Source of the DNA: an uncultured Polaribacter sp.
Lineage (GTDB): Bacteria; Bacteroidota; Bacteroidia; Flavobacteriales; Flavobacteriaceae
Assembly: GCF_947503855.1 (NCBI RefSeq)
Contig: NZ_CANNFF010000001.1
Coordinates: 124,001-188,000, forward strand
Direction: 5' to 3'
DNA: 64,000 nt
The notes under the pieces are model-generated. The model was not told where the DNA came from. It worked only from the letters and a program-made list of their open reading frames with translations, and did not search any database. This document shows, in pieces, positions 55,159 through 63,837 of this stretch; position 1 is the first letter of the stretch, and the number at the start of each line of letters is the position of its first letter. The translations under genes and the position numbers were made by a program.

Positions 55159-57243
55159 ATGAAAACAATTTGTAGTGTGCTTTTATGCGCACTTATTTCT
55201 ACGATCTCTTTTTCTCAAGACAAAAAAGAGACTAAAAAAGACACCATAAAAAGAGTAAAACTAGATGAAGTAATCGTAACTGGAAAATTACAAAAAGACC
55301 CTATACATACTATTATTTCTAACAAATATGCTAAAAACGTTGTGCAGCCTAAAAACGTGGCAGATTTATTTAATAACATCAATGGTTTTTCTGTAATCAA
55401 GAGAGGAAATTATGCGATAGATCCCTCTTTTAGAGGAAGCCAGTATGAACAATTAAACATACAATATGATGGAGGAACCAAAGCAATGCACGCTTGCCCA
55501 AACAGAATGGATCCTATTACAACGCATATTATTCCTGAAGAAATTTCTAAAATAGAAATTATAAAAGGACCTTATACAGTGCGTTATGGAGCTACTTTTG
55601 GCGGTATTGTAAATATGGTTTCTAAACAAACTAATTATTTAGAAAATGGCTTTCATGGTAGGTTTTCTTCGGGTTTTGAAACCAACGGAAATGCTACCGT
55701 AAACATGCTGCAATTACAGTATGTGAAAGACAAATATGATGTGGTAGGTAATTTTGGTTACAGAGATTTTGGAAGTTATAAAGATGGGGATGGTACAGAA
55801 ATTCCGTCTTCTTTTTTAAGCACAGATTATGGTGTAAAAATAGGTTATAATTTTACCGATTTTGAGCGTTTACAATTTCATTGGAGACAATCTTTTGGAC
55901 GTGATGTTTTACACGCAGGTTTACCTATGGATACAGAGTATGACAATAGTAACATTGCTTCTTTAGACTATAAAAAAACGAATTTATCAGGAAAATTAAA
56001 TAGTATTTCTGCCAAAGCATATTATAGCTATGTAGATCATTTAATGACGAATACCAACAGACCATCTTTTATGATGATGGAAGCTTCTTCTGCTGTAGAA
56101 GCTACAACAATGGGAGGAAAAATAGAATTGAATTGGCAACCTTCTAAAAATATAGATATTTTTACTGGTGTAGATGCAATGCTTATTGCTAGAGATGGTG
56201 AAAGAACACGTTTGATAAAAGTAATGAATGGAAACATGTTACCAACACCTAGAGAATTTAACGATAAAGTTTGGCAAGATTCTTACGTAAATGATTTTGG
56301 CTTATTTACAGAAGCAAAATGGTTATTTACAAAAAACACCTTGTTAACTGCTGGGGTAAGATATGATAGAATAATTTCTGATATTAAAGACCCAGAAGCA
56401 GATTTTGCAGCACTTTATAACCTAGAAAAAAGAACAGAAAATAATATTAGTGGTACAGTTTCATTAAAAAAAATGGTTTCTAAAAACTTTACTTTAGAAG
56501 CTGCTTTTGGTAGAGGAGTTCGTTCTGCAAATATGATTGAACGCTACATCAATCACTTTACCATCAATCAAGATCCTTATGAATATATTGGAAATCCAGA
56601 TTTAAAAGCAGAAGTAAACAATCAATTTGAAGTTGGTTTTAAAGCAAAAAACAGCAAAAACAGCATTAAATATGCTGCTTCTGTGTATTATTCTGATTTT
56701 CAAAACTTTATTGTAGGGATTGTAGATCCAACTAAAACCAGAAAGTTTATGCCAACTGCACAACCTGTAAACCCTAAAGTGTTTCAAAATTTAAACAACG
56801 CTTATAGAACAGGTTTTGAAGCTTCTTTTGAAACTGCAATTTCAACTGATTATTATTTTAAATCTGAAATGGCTTATGTATATGCAAAAAATAAAGATTT
56901 AGATGAATCTTTACCATTAACTCCGCCATTTAATGCAAGATTAATTTTAGGAACAAATAAAGAAAAATACTGGGCAAATGTGCAGTATAATAGTACCAGT
57001 TCTCAAAATGAGATTGCCCCAAGCTTTGGAGAAACAAGCACAGATAGTTACCAAACTGTTGATATTCGTTTTGGATTTAAACCTTTTAAAAATGTAAATT
57101 TAGGTTTTGCGGCTATTAATGTTTTTGACAAAACCTATAACAACCATTTAAACTTTAGTTTTACCAATCAAGCTAATTTTGGTAGGGTTGCTATTATTGA
57201 ACCTGGAAGAAATTTTACTGCTTTTTTTCAGTATAATTTTTAA
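55159..57243 (+). CDS. TonB-dependent copper receptor, OprC/NosA-like
   Basis: A 694-residue outer-membrane receptor: signal peptide (cleavage about SFSQ, 20), plug domain (about 35-155) and 22-strand barrel ending in aromatic FQYNF. The plug carries CPNRM (Cys113, Met117) and the barrel has HLM (His294, Met296). Pseudomonas OprC binds copper with Cys143, Met147, His323 and Met325. The motifs CxxxM and HxM and their separation (177 versus 176 residues) agree almost exactly. It should take up copper, which terminal oxidases, nitrite reductase and N2O reductase need. It is co-directional with the Cys-rich small protein and ends at a strong terminator. Confidence 0.9.
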   Translation: MKTICSVLLCALISTISFSQDKKETKKDTIKRVKLDEVIVTGKLQKDPIHTIISNKYAKNVVQPKNVADLFNNINGFSVIKRGNYAIDPSFRGSQYEQLNIQYDGGTKAMHACPNRMDPITTHIIPEEISKIEIIKGPYTVRYGATFGGIVNMVSKQTNYLENGFHGRFSSGFETNGNATVNMLQLQYVKDKYDVVGNFGYRDFGSYKDGDGTEIPSSFLSTDYGVKIGYNFTDFERLQFHWRQSFGRDVLHAGLPMDTEYDNSNIASLDYKKTNLSGKLNSISAKAYYSYVDHLMTNTNRPSFMMMEASSAVEATTMGGKIELNWQPSKNIDIFTGVDAMLIARDGERTRLIKVMNGNMLPTPREFNDKVWQDSYVNDFGLFTEAKWLFTKNTLLTAGVRYDRIISDIKDPEADFAALYNLEKRTENNISGTVSLKKMVSKNFTLEAAFGRGVRSANMIERYINHFTINQDPYEYIGNPDLKAEVNNQFEVGFKAKNSKNSIKYAASVYYSDFQNFIVGIVDPTKTRKFMPTAQPVNPKVFQNLNNAYRTGFEASFETAISTDYYFKSEMAYVYAKNKDLDESLPLTPPFNARLILGTNKEKYWANVQYNSTSSQNEIAPSFGETSTDSYQTVDIRFGFKPFKNVNLGFAAINVFDKTYNNHLNFSFTNQANFGRVAIIEPGRNFTAFFQYNF

Positions 57244-57252
57244 ACTATTCAT

Positions 57253-57286
57253 AAAAAAGGGGGCTACAAAAAGCCCTCTTTTTTTT
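57253..57286. terminator. Bidirectional terminator after the copper receptor gene
   Basis: Arms AAAAAAGGGGGCT and AGCCCTCTTTTTTTT pair with one mismatch around a short ACAAAA loop. It lies 10 bases after the receptor stop and also faces the end of the convergent beta-propeller gene. Confidence 0.88.
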
Positions 57287-57330
57287 ATTAAACTTATCTT
57301 GCTATAAAACAACGAACAATCTTATTAAAG

Positions 57331-58941
57331 TTATTGTTTAAGTAATTTTTGCCTAATCGTTTTATTGTTATTTTTAAAAACCAATATATATTCACCAGAA
57401 GCTTCTTTAGTTAGATCTAAAGAAACTTTTTTTATTCCAATTGTATTTTTTAAAGTGATGGTCTTTATTTTTTTCCCTATCATATCAAAGACTTCGATAC
57501 TACTTTTTTCTGTATTTGGTATAAAAACCTCCATAGAAAAAAGGCCTAATGATGGGTTTGGATATACTTTTACATTATAAATATTGTTTAATTTAAGTGC
57601 AATCTCACTTGTATTTAATGTTGATTTTTTATCGATAAATACTTTAAAAGCTAAATTACTTGCAGAACTTTGCGAACCGTCATTAATAAAAAAAATATTT
57701 TCTTGTGTACTTTCTATTCCTCCAAAAATATAACCAACTAATGTTTTGCCTTCTTGTAAATTATTCAAATCTACAATTTCATCAGACACATAATTAGTTT
57801 CATTATGTAATGGAATAAACTCTGCTCCAGAACCTAAAAAAGTTGGCATTTCTATTCCTAAACTACTTTCTTCCATAGTGCCATCATTAAACCTAGATAC
57901 TTTACTTATGGTTTTTACAAATGGTACATTATCATCTTGTATTAGATTATTATTGGCATCTAATTTATATTGACTCAAACCTCCAAAGAATAAGGTGTGC
58001 ATTGTATTATTTTCTTCATCAAAAACAGGAATTTTTGCACTGTGATATTGACTTAAATATTGGTTAAAAGTATTATTAACAGTGTAACCAGAGGCTGTAA
58101 CATCTACTGTATTTAACCAAGGCAAATTAGCTGTATGCTGAAAAACGCCACTAAACATGGTAAAACCTTCTGTACCATCTGGAAAAATTTGATAAGCCAT
58201 ATTGTAGTCTCTTCTATGTAAATTATTAGTATCTTGTTGTGCCGAATAATTTACAATACTTAGGTTCGTACCATCATCATTGATTTGAAAGGTTCTAATT
58301 TCATCTGTATATTTTTGAATAAATCCAGGCCCATTACTTGGTCCTTGGGGATTATATCTACCTTCAAAATATTGTCCTCCACATAAATAAAACACATCGT
58401 TTAACAAGCCCAATTGTCCACCAGTTACAGCAAGATTTGTATCGGTAATTTGTCTAAAAAAAGACGTAATACTTGTATTATTTATAACTGCATTAGCTAA
58501 GCCATCAATATTTACTGCTGTTAATTTATCGTAAGTAATATGGTCATTTTGTGTGGCACTAAAACCATATCCACCAATAATATACAAGGTGTTACCTCTT
58601 TGTAAAAATTCTTGATTTGTAGATTGTAGTTGCTCAAATAATGATGCTGGTAAAACACTTATTGAAGTACTCCAGGTTTGCTTTGCTACCGGATCTATTA
58701 CAAATACATTTTTATTATTATCATTTTCTAAAAAGGAAGCAAAAGGCTGCCTTTGATGCAAACCGTCAATTCTACCTCCAAAAACCACCCATTTCCCGTC
58801 AGAAGTTTTACCCCATGAAAAAGAATGAACACTTGGGGCATTTGTAATTTCTAATGGCTCTATTTGAACTGTAAACTGATCTTGAGATAAACTTGAACTT
58901 ATTATTGAAATTGAGAATAGAAAGGCAACAATAATTTTCAT
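57331..58941 (-). CDS. Secreted kelch-like beta-propeller protein with T9SS C-terminal sorting domain
   Basis: A 536-residue exported protein: signal peptide (about 1-20, SSLSQD) and about six kelch-like blades. Blade motifs include WVVFGGRIDGLHQRQPF, LYIIGGYGF, VFYLCGGQYFEG, TMFSGVFQH and LFFGGLSQY. A type A T9SS sorting domain (about 455-536) follows with NVKVYPNPSLGLFSMEV and GEYILVFKNNNKTIRQKLLKQ. It should be exported by the type IX system and anchored or released at the cell surface. I see no copper-oxidase signature I can name. Its promoter carries site 3. Confidence 0.85.
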   Translation of the reverse strand: MKIIVAFLFSISIISSSLSQDQFTVQIEPLEITNAPSVHSFSWGKTSDGKWVVFGGRIDGLHQRQPFASFLENDNNKNVFVIDPVAKQTWSTSISVLPASLFEQLQSTNQEFLQRGNTLYIIGGYGFSATQNDHITYDKLTAVNIDGLANAVINNTSITSFFRQITDTNLAVTGGQLGLLNDVFYLCGGQYFEGRYNPQGPSNGPGFIQKYTDEIRTFQINDDGTNLSIVNYSAQQDTNNLHRRDYNMAYQIFPDGTEGFTMFSGVFQHTANLPWLNTVDVTASGYTVNNTFNQYLSQYHSAKIPVFDEENNTMHTLFFGGLSQYKLDANNNLIQDDNVPFVKTISKVSRFNDGTMEESSLGIEMPTFLGSGAEFIPLHNETNYVSDEIVDLNNLQEGKTLVGYIFGGIESTQENIFFINDGSQSSASNLAFKVFIDKKSTLNTSEIALKLNNIYNVKVYPNPSLGLFSMEVFIPNTEKSSIEVFDMIGKKIKTITLKNTIGIKKVSLDLTKEASGEYILVFKNNNKTIRQKLLKQ

Positions 58942-58966
58942 AATGCTAAAGTAATTTTGAATTTGT

Positions 58967-59010
58967 CAAATTTCTAAAAAGCAGTTATTACTTAGTGCAA
59001 CTTTTGTTAC
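58967..59010 (-). promoter_or_regulatory. Beta-propeller gene promoter with Crp/Fnr-type palindrome (site 3)
   Basis: The imperfect palindrome GCAAC-TTTT-GTTAC (58997-59010, plus-strand reading; one mismatch from GTAAC-N4-GTTAC) is followed on the minus strand after 22 bases by GAAATTTG (58974-58967), one mismatch from TAnnTTTG. The ATG lies 25 bases further. Confidence 0.6.
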
Positions 59011-59019
59011 ATAAAAAAA

Positions 59020-59062
59020 GCTGTCTGAAAAGTAGTGAAATTTATGATACTTTTTAGACAGC
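59020..59062 (-). terminator. Terminator of the sulfide:quinone oxidoreductase gene
   Basis: A long stem GCTGTCT.AAAAGTA / TACTTTT.AGACAGC (59020-59034, 59048-59062) with one bulge or mismatch is followed on the minus strand by TTTTTTTAT. It starts 29 bases after the stop and ends nine bases before site 3. Confidence 0.85.
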
Positions 59063-59091
59063 CATGATCTGCTATTAATACTTTGAGTATC

Positions 59092-60354
59092 TTATACTTC
59101 TTTTCCTTTCATCATTTTATTCCAGTATAAGTATGGAAGTCCGTATTTTTTTAGCATCCATAAACGCCAATGTTCTTTTTCGCTATTAAAAACTAACATT
59201 TGTTTAAGTTTTGGATCTGGGATAAAATTATTATCGTAATCAAATTCGGCTAAAATCATTTTTCCGTATCCTGTAACTAAAGGACAAGAAGAATAGCCAT
59301 TATATGATTTATTACCTTTTTTACTATGTGCTATTAATTGCAATATGTTATCTGAAACTACAGGTACTTGCTTACGTATTGCAGCTCCGGTTTTTGCTGT
59401 TGGCAATGCTGCAACATCACCTAAACCAAATATGTTAGCAAATTTATTATGCTGTAAAGTATTTTTATCTACATCTAACCAACCTGCATCATTAACTAAT
59501 GGTGATTCTTTAACAAATTTGGGTGCTGTTTGAGGTGGTGCTAAATGAAGCATATCAAAAGGCATTTCTATAATAGACTCGCCAGACATGGTTTCCTTTA
59601 GCTCATTATCTTGATTAATAATACATGTGTTTTCTCCTGTTCCAACAACTTTAAAAGTAACTATTTGATTTGCGCCATCAATTTTAATTGGCGCATAAAA
59701 TGGTTTAAAATGAATACCATATTTACTTATAACTTGCATTAAACTTTCTCTTATTTCTTTAACACCAAAAATTACAGAACCTGGTGTTGCAAACACCACA
59801 TTTGATTTATTTTTAAGTCCATTTTTCTTAATATAATCTGCTGCTAAATAAGCTATTTTTTGAGGTGCTCCACCACATTTAATTGGTGTTGTTGGTTGTG
59901 TAAATACAGCATTTCCGCCTTTAAAACTCTTTAATACTTCCCAAGTGTGTTTTGGATCTGTATAATTACTACATACCACGCCTTTTCCTAAAGATTCTGT
60001 TAAACCTTCTATTAAAGAAGTATCCATTACTAATCCTGGAGATACAATTAAGAAATCATAGGTAATTGCACCGTTTTCTTTAGTTTCTACAGTGTTGTCT
60101 TCTGGTTTAAATACGGTAGCATAATCTTTTATCCAGTCTGCTCCACTTGGCATTACAGAAGACATAGAGCGTCTTGATTTTTCATAATCATACGTTCCTG
60201 CACCCACTAAAGTCCAAGCAGGCTGGTAGTAATGCCATTCTGCAGGTTCTATAATACCTATTTCTAGTGATTTGTTTTTAGAAAGTAAATTGGCAGCAGT
60301 CATAATTCCTCCTGTTCCTCCTCCAATTACTAAAATTTGATAGTGAGATTTCAT
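59092..60354 (-). CDS. Sulfide:quinone oxidoreductase-like FAD protein
   Basis: A 420-residue flavoprotein of the two-dinucleotide-binding superfamily. FAD motif VIGGGTGGIMTAANLL near residue 9, and FGLGDVAALPTAKTG near 309. Cysteines at C128 (VVCSNY), C160 (PIKCGGAPQKIAY) and C357 (SSCPLVTGYGKMILAEFDY) match those of type II sulfide:quinone oxidoreductases (mitochondrial SQOR type). It oxidises sulfide to sulfane sulfur at the cytoplasmic side of the membrane and passes electrons to quinone. It detoxifies sulfide or yields energy. It is transcribed alone from a promoter with site 4. Confidence 0.9.
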   Translation of the reverse strand: MKSHYQILVIGGGTGGIMTAANLLSKNKSLEIGIIEPAEWHYYQPAWTLVGAGTYDYEKSRRSMSSVMPSGADWIKDYATVFKPEDNTVETKENGAITYDFLIVSPGLVMDTSLIEGLTESLGKGVVCSNYTDPKHTWEVLKSFKGGNAVFTQPTTPIKCGGAPQKIAYLAADYIKKNGLKNKSNVVFATPGSVIFGVKEIRESLMQVISKYGIHFKPFYAPIKIDGANQIVTFKVVGTGENTCIINQDNELKETMSGESIIEMPFDMLHLAPPQTAPKFVKESPLVNDAGWLDVDKNTLQHNKFANIFGLGDVAALPTAKTGAAIRKQVPVVSDNILQLIAHSKKGNKSYNGYSSCPLVTGYGKMILAEFDYDNNFIPDPKLKQMLVFNSEKEHWRLWMLKKYGLPYLYWNKMMKGKEV

Positions 60355-60393
60355 TTTTATTCTTTTTAGTTATTAGTTAGTAATCTAGATGAC

Positions 60394-60437
60394 TAAAAAT
60401 AATAGGCTTTTAAGAATTTTTATGTAACTTTTGTTAC
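60394..60437 (-). promoter_or_regulatory. Sulfide:quinone oxidoreductase promoter with Crp/Fnr-type palindrome (site 4)
   Basis: A perfect palindrome GTAAC-N4-GTTAC (60424-60437, N4 TTTT on the plus strand) lies 22 bases upstream of TATTTTTA (60401-60394), TAnnTTTG with the last base changed. The ATG lies 39 bases further. Spacing is identical to sites 1 and 3. Confidence 0.7.
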
Positions 60438-60514
60438 AAAAGACGATAAATTTTAATTTTTTAATACATTAAACACTCTTTTTTTATTAAAATATAAAAA
60501 ATTTATGAGTATTT

Positions 60515-61108
60515 TTAACATTTATCTAGCCTAAAGAATAATTCTCTTCCTACTCTTGGTTGTATAGAATTGTATGATTCTTCGATTATAGTAATATTAA
60601 AATAAGGTTTAAAGTGGTTAATATACTCTTCCTTACATCCACCAAATGGAGGTTTATCTGTATTTAAGGGTTCATTAAATAATAAACCTACGACTTTTCC
60701 ATTCGTATTTAATAACTCAAAAGCCTTAGCTGCATAAGCTGCTCTCAATTTGGGGTTTATTGCACAGAAAAAGGTCTGTTCGATAATCAAATCAAATTGA
60801 TTGTCAACATCAAAAAAATTAGCATGAATTAACTGAGAATCTGGAAAATCTGGGACTCTTAATTTTATATTGTTTAAAGGTTGTTTAGCAATATCTACTA
60901 CATAAACATTATGAAATCCTTTATTAAAAAGATACTCAGCCTCATAAGAATTTCCACCTCCAGGAATCAATATTTTTAGTTCTTTGTTCTGTAATTGATC
61001 AAAATAATTTTTTAAAGGTGGAGATACTTCTCCTAAATCCCAACCAATTTTGTTTGTTTCGTATTTATTTGTCCAAAAATTTTGGGATAAATTCAACATT
61101 TCTTGCAT
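60515..61108 (-). CDS. SAM-dependent methyltransferase, TPMT-like
   Basis: A 197-residue class I methyltransferase of the thiopurine/thiol methyltransferase family. FWTNKYETNKIGWDLGEVSPPL (about 11-32) is the typical substrate-side N-terminus. The SAM site is ILIPGGGNSYEAEYL (about 46-60), followed by NFFDVDNQFDLIIEQTFFCAINP. Relatives methylate thiols, sulfide, selenium or halides; the substrate here is open. No GTAAC palindrome lies in its upstream region, so it is not part of the neighbouring regulon by that test. It is divergent from nadA. Confidence 0.88.
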   Translation of the reverse strand: MQEMLNLSQNFWTNKYETNKIGWDLGEVSPPLKNYFDQLQNKELKILIPGGGNSYEAEYLFNKGFHNVYVVDIAKQPLNNIKLRVPDFPDSQLIHANFFDVDNQFDLIIEQTFFCAINPKLRAAYAAKAFELLNTNGKVVGLLFNEPLNTDKPPFGGCKEEYINHFKPYFNITIIEESYNSIQPRVGRELFFRLDKC

Positions 61109-61165
61109 AATAGTTATAATTTAATAGAATAACTCTAATCATTTTCTTACCAATAAAATAGAGTT

Positions 61166-61173
61166 TATATTTG
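61166..61173 (+). promoter_or_regulatory. Candidate -7 box of nadA-nadB
   Basis: TATATTTG, an exact TAnnTTTG match, lies 27 bases before the nadA ATG. No good -33 TTG is seen. Confidence 0.5.
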
Positions 61174-61200
61174 TATATTAGTTAAAATTAAACAATTTTT

Positions 61201-62196
61201 ATGGAAACTTTAAGCGCTGCTAAAGAAAAACTTAACGAAAAAGGTTTTTTAGATATCGAAACTCCTAATATTAACTATGTTAAAGAAATTCTTCGATTAA
61301 AAAAAGAGAAAAACGCAGTCTTATTAGCTCATTATTATCAAATTGATGAGATTCAAGAAATTGCAGATTTTGTTGGAGATAGTCTAGCATTAGCACAGCA
61401 AGCTGCTAAAACAGATGCAGATATAATTGTTTTTGCTGGTGTGCATTTTATGGCAGAAACTGCTAAAATTTTAAATCCTGATAAAAAAGTTTTGTTACCC
61501 GATTTATTAGCAGGTTGCTCGTTAGCAGATTCTTGTCCACCAGAAGAGTTTTCTGCTTTTAAAGCAAAGCACCCAAACCATGTTGTTGTAACCTACATCA
61601 ACTGTTCTGCAGAAATTAAGGCTTTAAGCGATTATGTGTGTACCTCATCTAATGCTAGAAAAATAATTGATGCGATTCCTAAAGAGCAACCTATTATTTT
61701 TGCTCCAGACAGAAATTTAGGTGATTATTTAAACAAAGAAACTGGAAGAGAAATGCTACTTTGGGATGGAGCATGCATGGTTCACGAAGCTTTTTCTATG
61801 GAAAAATTGATTGATTTGTACAAAGAACATCCAGATGCAGAATTAATTGCACATCCAGAATCTGAAGCGCATATGTTAAAAGTTGCCAAATATATTGGCT
61901 CTACTTCTGGACTTTTAAATCATGTTAGAAATAGCGATAAAAATAAATTTATTGTAGCCACAGAAGCTGGTATATTGTATCAAATGATGCAAGAAAATCC
62001 AGATAAAACCATTATTCCTGCCCCTGCAAAAGAAGATAATACTTGTGCTTGCAGTGAATGTGCGTATATGAAAATGAATACGATGAAAAAATTATACTTG
62101 TGTTTAAAACACGAGTTACCTAACATTGAAGTAGCTGCTGAATTGTGCCAAAAAGCTATTGTACCCATTCAAAGAATGTTAGAAATCTCTAAATAA
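61201..62196 (+). CDS. nadA: Quinolinate synthase A
   Basis: A 331-residue [4Fe-4S] enzyme that condenses iminoaspartate with dihydroxyacetone phosphate to quinolinate, the second step of de novo NAD synthesis. Motifs: [21 protein letters not shown] (about 40-60), [12 protein letters not shown] with the first cluster Cys, [24 protein letters not shown], and [18 protein letters not shown] near the C-terminus with the last cluster Cys. Length and motifs are complete. nadB follows after four bases. Confidence 0.97.
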   Translation: METLSAAKEKLNEKGFLDIETPNINYVKEILRLKKEKNAVLLAHYYQIDEIQEIADFVGDSLALAQQAAKTDADIIVFAGVHFMAETAKILNPDKKVLLPDLLAGCSLADSCPPEEFSAFKAKHPNHVVVTYINCSAEIKALSDYVCTSSNARKIIDAIPKEQPIIFAPDRNLGDYLNKETGREMLLWDGACMVHEAFSMEKLIDLYKEHPDAELIAHPESEAHMLKVAKYIGSTSGLLNHVRNSDKNKFIVATEAGILYQMMQENPDKTIIPAPAKEDNTCACSECAYMKMNTMKKLYLCLKHELPNIEVAAELCQKAIVPIQRMLEISK

Positions 62197-62200
62197 CAAT

Positions 62201-63784
62201 ATGCCTTCTGAACAAAAAATACTTACTACCGACTTTTTAGTGATTGGTTCTGGAATTGCAGGATTAACCTTTGCTTTAAAAACAGCAAAAAAATTTGAAG
62301 CAGCTAAAATTACCGTCATCACTAAAGATGAACAAAGCGAATCTAACACCAAATATGCGCAAGGTGGTATTGCCTCTGTATATAACAAAACTGTAGATAC
62401 TTTTGAACAGCATATTAAAGACACTTTAATTGCAGGTGATGGTTTATGTGATGAAGAAGTAGTAAAAATGGTGGTTGAAGATGCACCAAAAAGATTACAA
62501 GAATTAATTGATTGGGGGGCTCAATTTGATGAAAATGAACAAGGAGATTATGACTTAGGTCGTGAAGGTGGACATTCTCAAAACCGAATTTTACATCATG
62601 CAGATATTACTGGAGCAGAAATTGAACGCACTCTATTAGCACAAATAAATGCACAACCAAATATTGATTTTTTAACATATCATTATGCCATTGACTTGAT
62701 AACAGAACATCAAGTTAAACAGAAAAAAACCAAAAGAAACTCTAAAGTTTCTTGTTTTGGAGCCTATGTGTTAGACATAAAAAAAGATAGCGTAAAAACC
62801 ATCATCAGTAAATTTACCATTTTAGCTGCTGGCGGTAATGGCCAAGTTTATGAAACCACCACAAACCCTACAATAGCAACTGGAGATGGAGTTGCCATGG
62901 CTTATAGGGCTAAAGCTGAAATTTCTGAAATGGAATTTATTCAATTTCACCCAACAGCTCTATATAACCCAGGAGAATATCCTGCCTTTTTAATTTCTGA
63001 AGCAGTAAGAGGTTTTGGTGCAAAATTAAGAGATTTTAATGGTAATTTCTTTATGCATAATTATGATGAACGTGAAGAATTAGCATCTAGAGATATTGTT
63101 GCAAGAGCAATAGATAACGAACTTAAAAAAAGCGGTAAACCTCACCTGTATTTAGATTGTACACACTTAGATATGGAAAAATTTGCGGCGCATTTTCCAA
63201 ACATCACCAAAAAGTGTTTGTCTTTAAATATTGATGTATCTAAAGATTATATTCCTGTGGTACCAGCTGCTCATTACATTTGTGGGGGCGTAAATGTGAA
63301 CAAAAAAGCAAAAACCTCTATAAAAAAACTATATGCTTGTGGAGAAATTACTAGAACTGGTTTACATGGTGGAAACAGGTTAGCTTCTAACTCTTTGTTA
63401 GAAGGTTTGGTGTATGCACATAATGCCTTTAAAAATGTTTCTAAGAAGTTTAACAAGGTAAAATTACCTGAAAATATTCCTGTTTGGAATGATAGTGGTC
63501 TGAAAAAAAATATGGAAAATGTATTAATTTCTCACGCTAGAAATGAGGTTAAAACCATTATGACCAACTATGTTGGTATTGTACGTTCTAATGAACGTTT
63601 AAATCGTGCAGAAAAACGATTACGTGTTTTATACGAAGACAATAAGCGTTTGTATGATTATTCTGAACTTTCTATGGATTTATGTGAATTGAGAAACCTA
63701 ATTACAACTGCGTATTTAATTACTCAATTCTCTAAAAAAAGAACAAAAAATTGTGGTGGATTTTATAGTTTAGATTGTATCTAA
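62201..63784 (+). CDS. nadB: L-aspartate oxidase
   Basis: A 527-residue FAD enzyme that oxidises aspartate to iminoaspartate for NadA. The FAD-binding VIGSGIAGLTFALK is near residue 12, SNTKYAQGGIASVY near 48, the active-site region REGGHSQNRILHH near 123, MEFIQFHPTALY near 244, and GGNRLASNSLLEGLVY near 390. It is coupled with nadA; nadC is not in the window. A bidirectional terminator follows the stop. Confidence 0.97.
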   Translation: MPSEQKILTTDFLVIGSGIAGLTFALKTAKKFEAAKITVITKDEQSESNTKYAQGGIASVYNKTVDTFEQHIKDTLIAGDGLCDEEVVKMVVEDAPKRLQELIDWGAQFDENEQGDYDLGREGGHSQNRILHHADITGAEIERTLLAQINAQPNIDFLTYHYAIDLITEHQVKQKKTKRNSKVSCFGAYVLDIKKDSVKTIISKFTILAAGGNGQVYETTTNPTIATGDGVAMAYRAKAEISEMEFIQFHPTALYNPGEYPAFLISEAVRGFGAKLRDFNGNFFMHNYDEREELASRDIVARAIDNELKKSGKPHLYLDCTHLDMEKFAAHFPNITKKCLSLNIDVSKDYIPVVPAAHYICGGVNVNKKAKTSIKKLYACGEITRTGLHGGNRLASNSLLEGLVYAHNAFKNVSKKFNKVKLPENIPVWNDSGLKKNMENVLISHARNEVKTIMTNYVGIVRSNERLNRAEKRLRVLYEDNKRLYDYSELSMDLCELRNLITTAYLITQFSKKRTKNCGGFYSLDCI

Positions 63785-63787
63785 AGT

Positions 63788-63817
63788 AAAAAAGCACCTG
63801 CATACACAAGTGCTTTT
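63788..63817. terminator. Bidirectional terminator between nadB and the thioredoxin gene
   Basis: Arms AAAAGCAC and GTGCTTTT enclose a 12-base loop, with extra A residues on the left. It lies just after the nadB stop and just after the stop of the convergent thioredoxin gene. Confidence 0.8.
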
Positions 63818-63837
63818 AAAATCAACTACTAGAAAAA

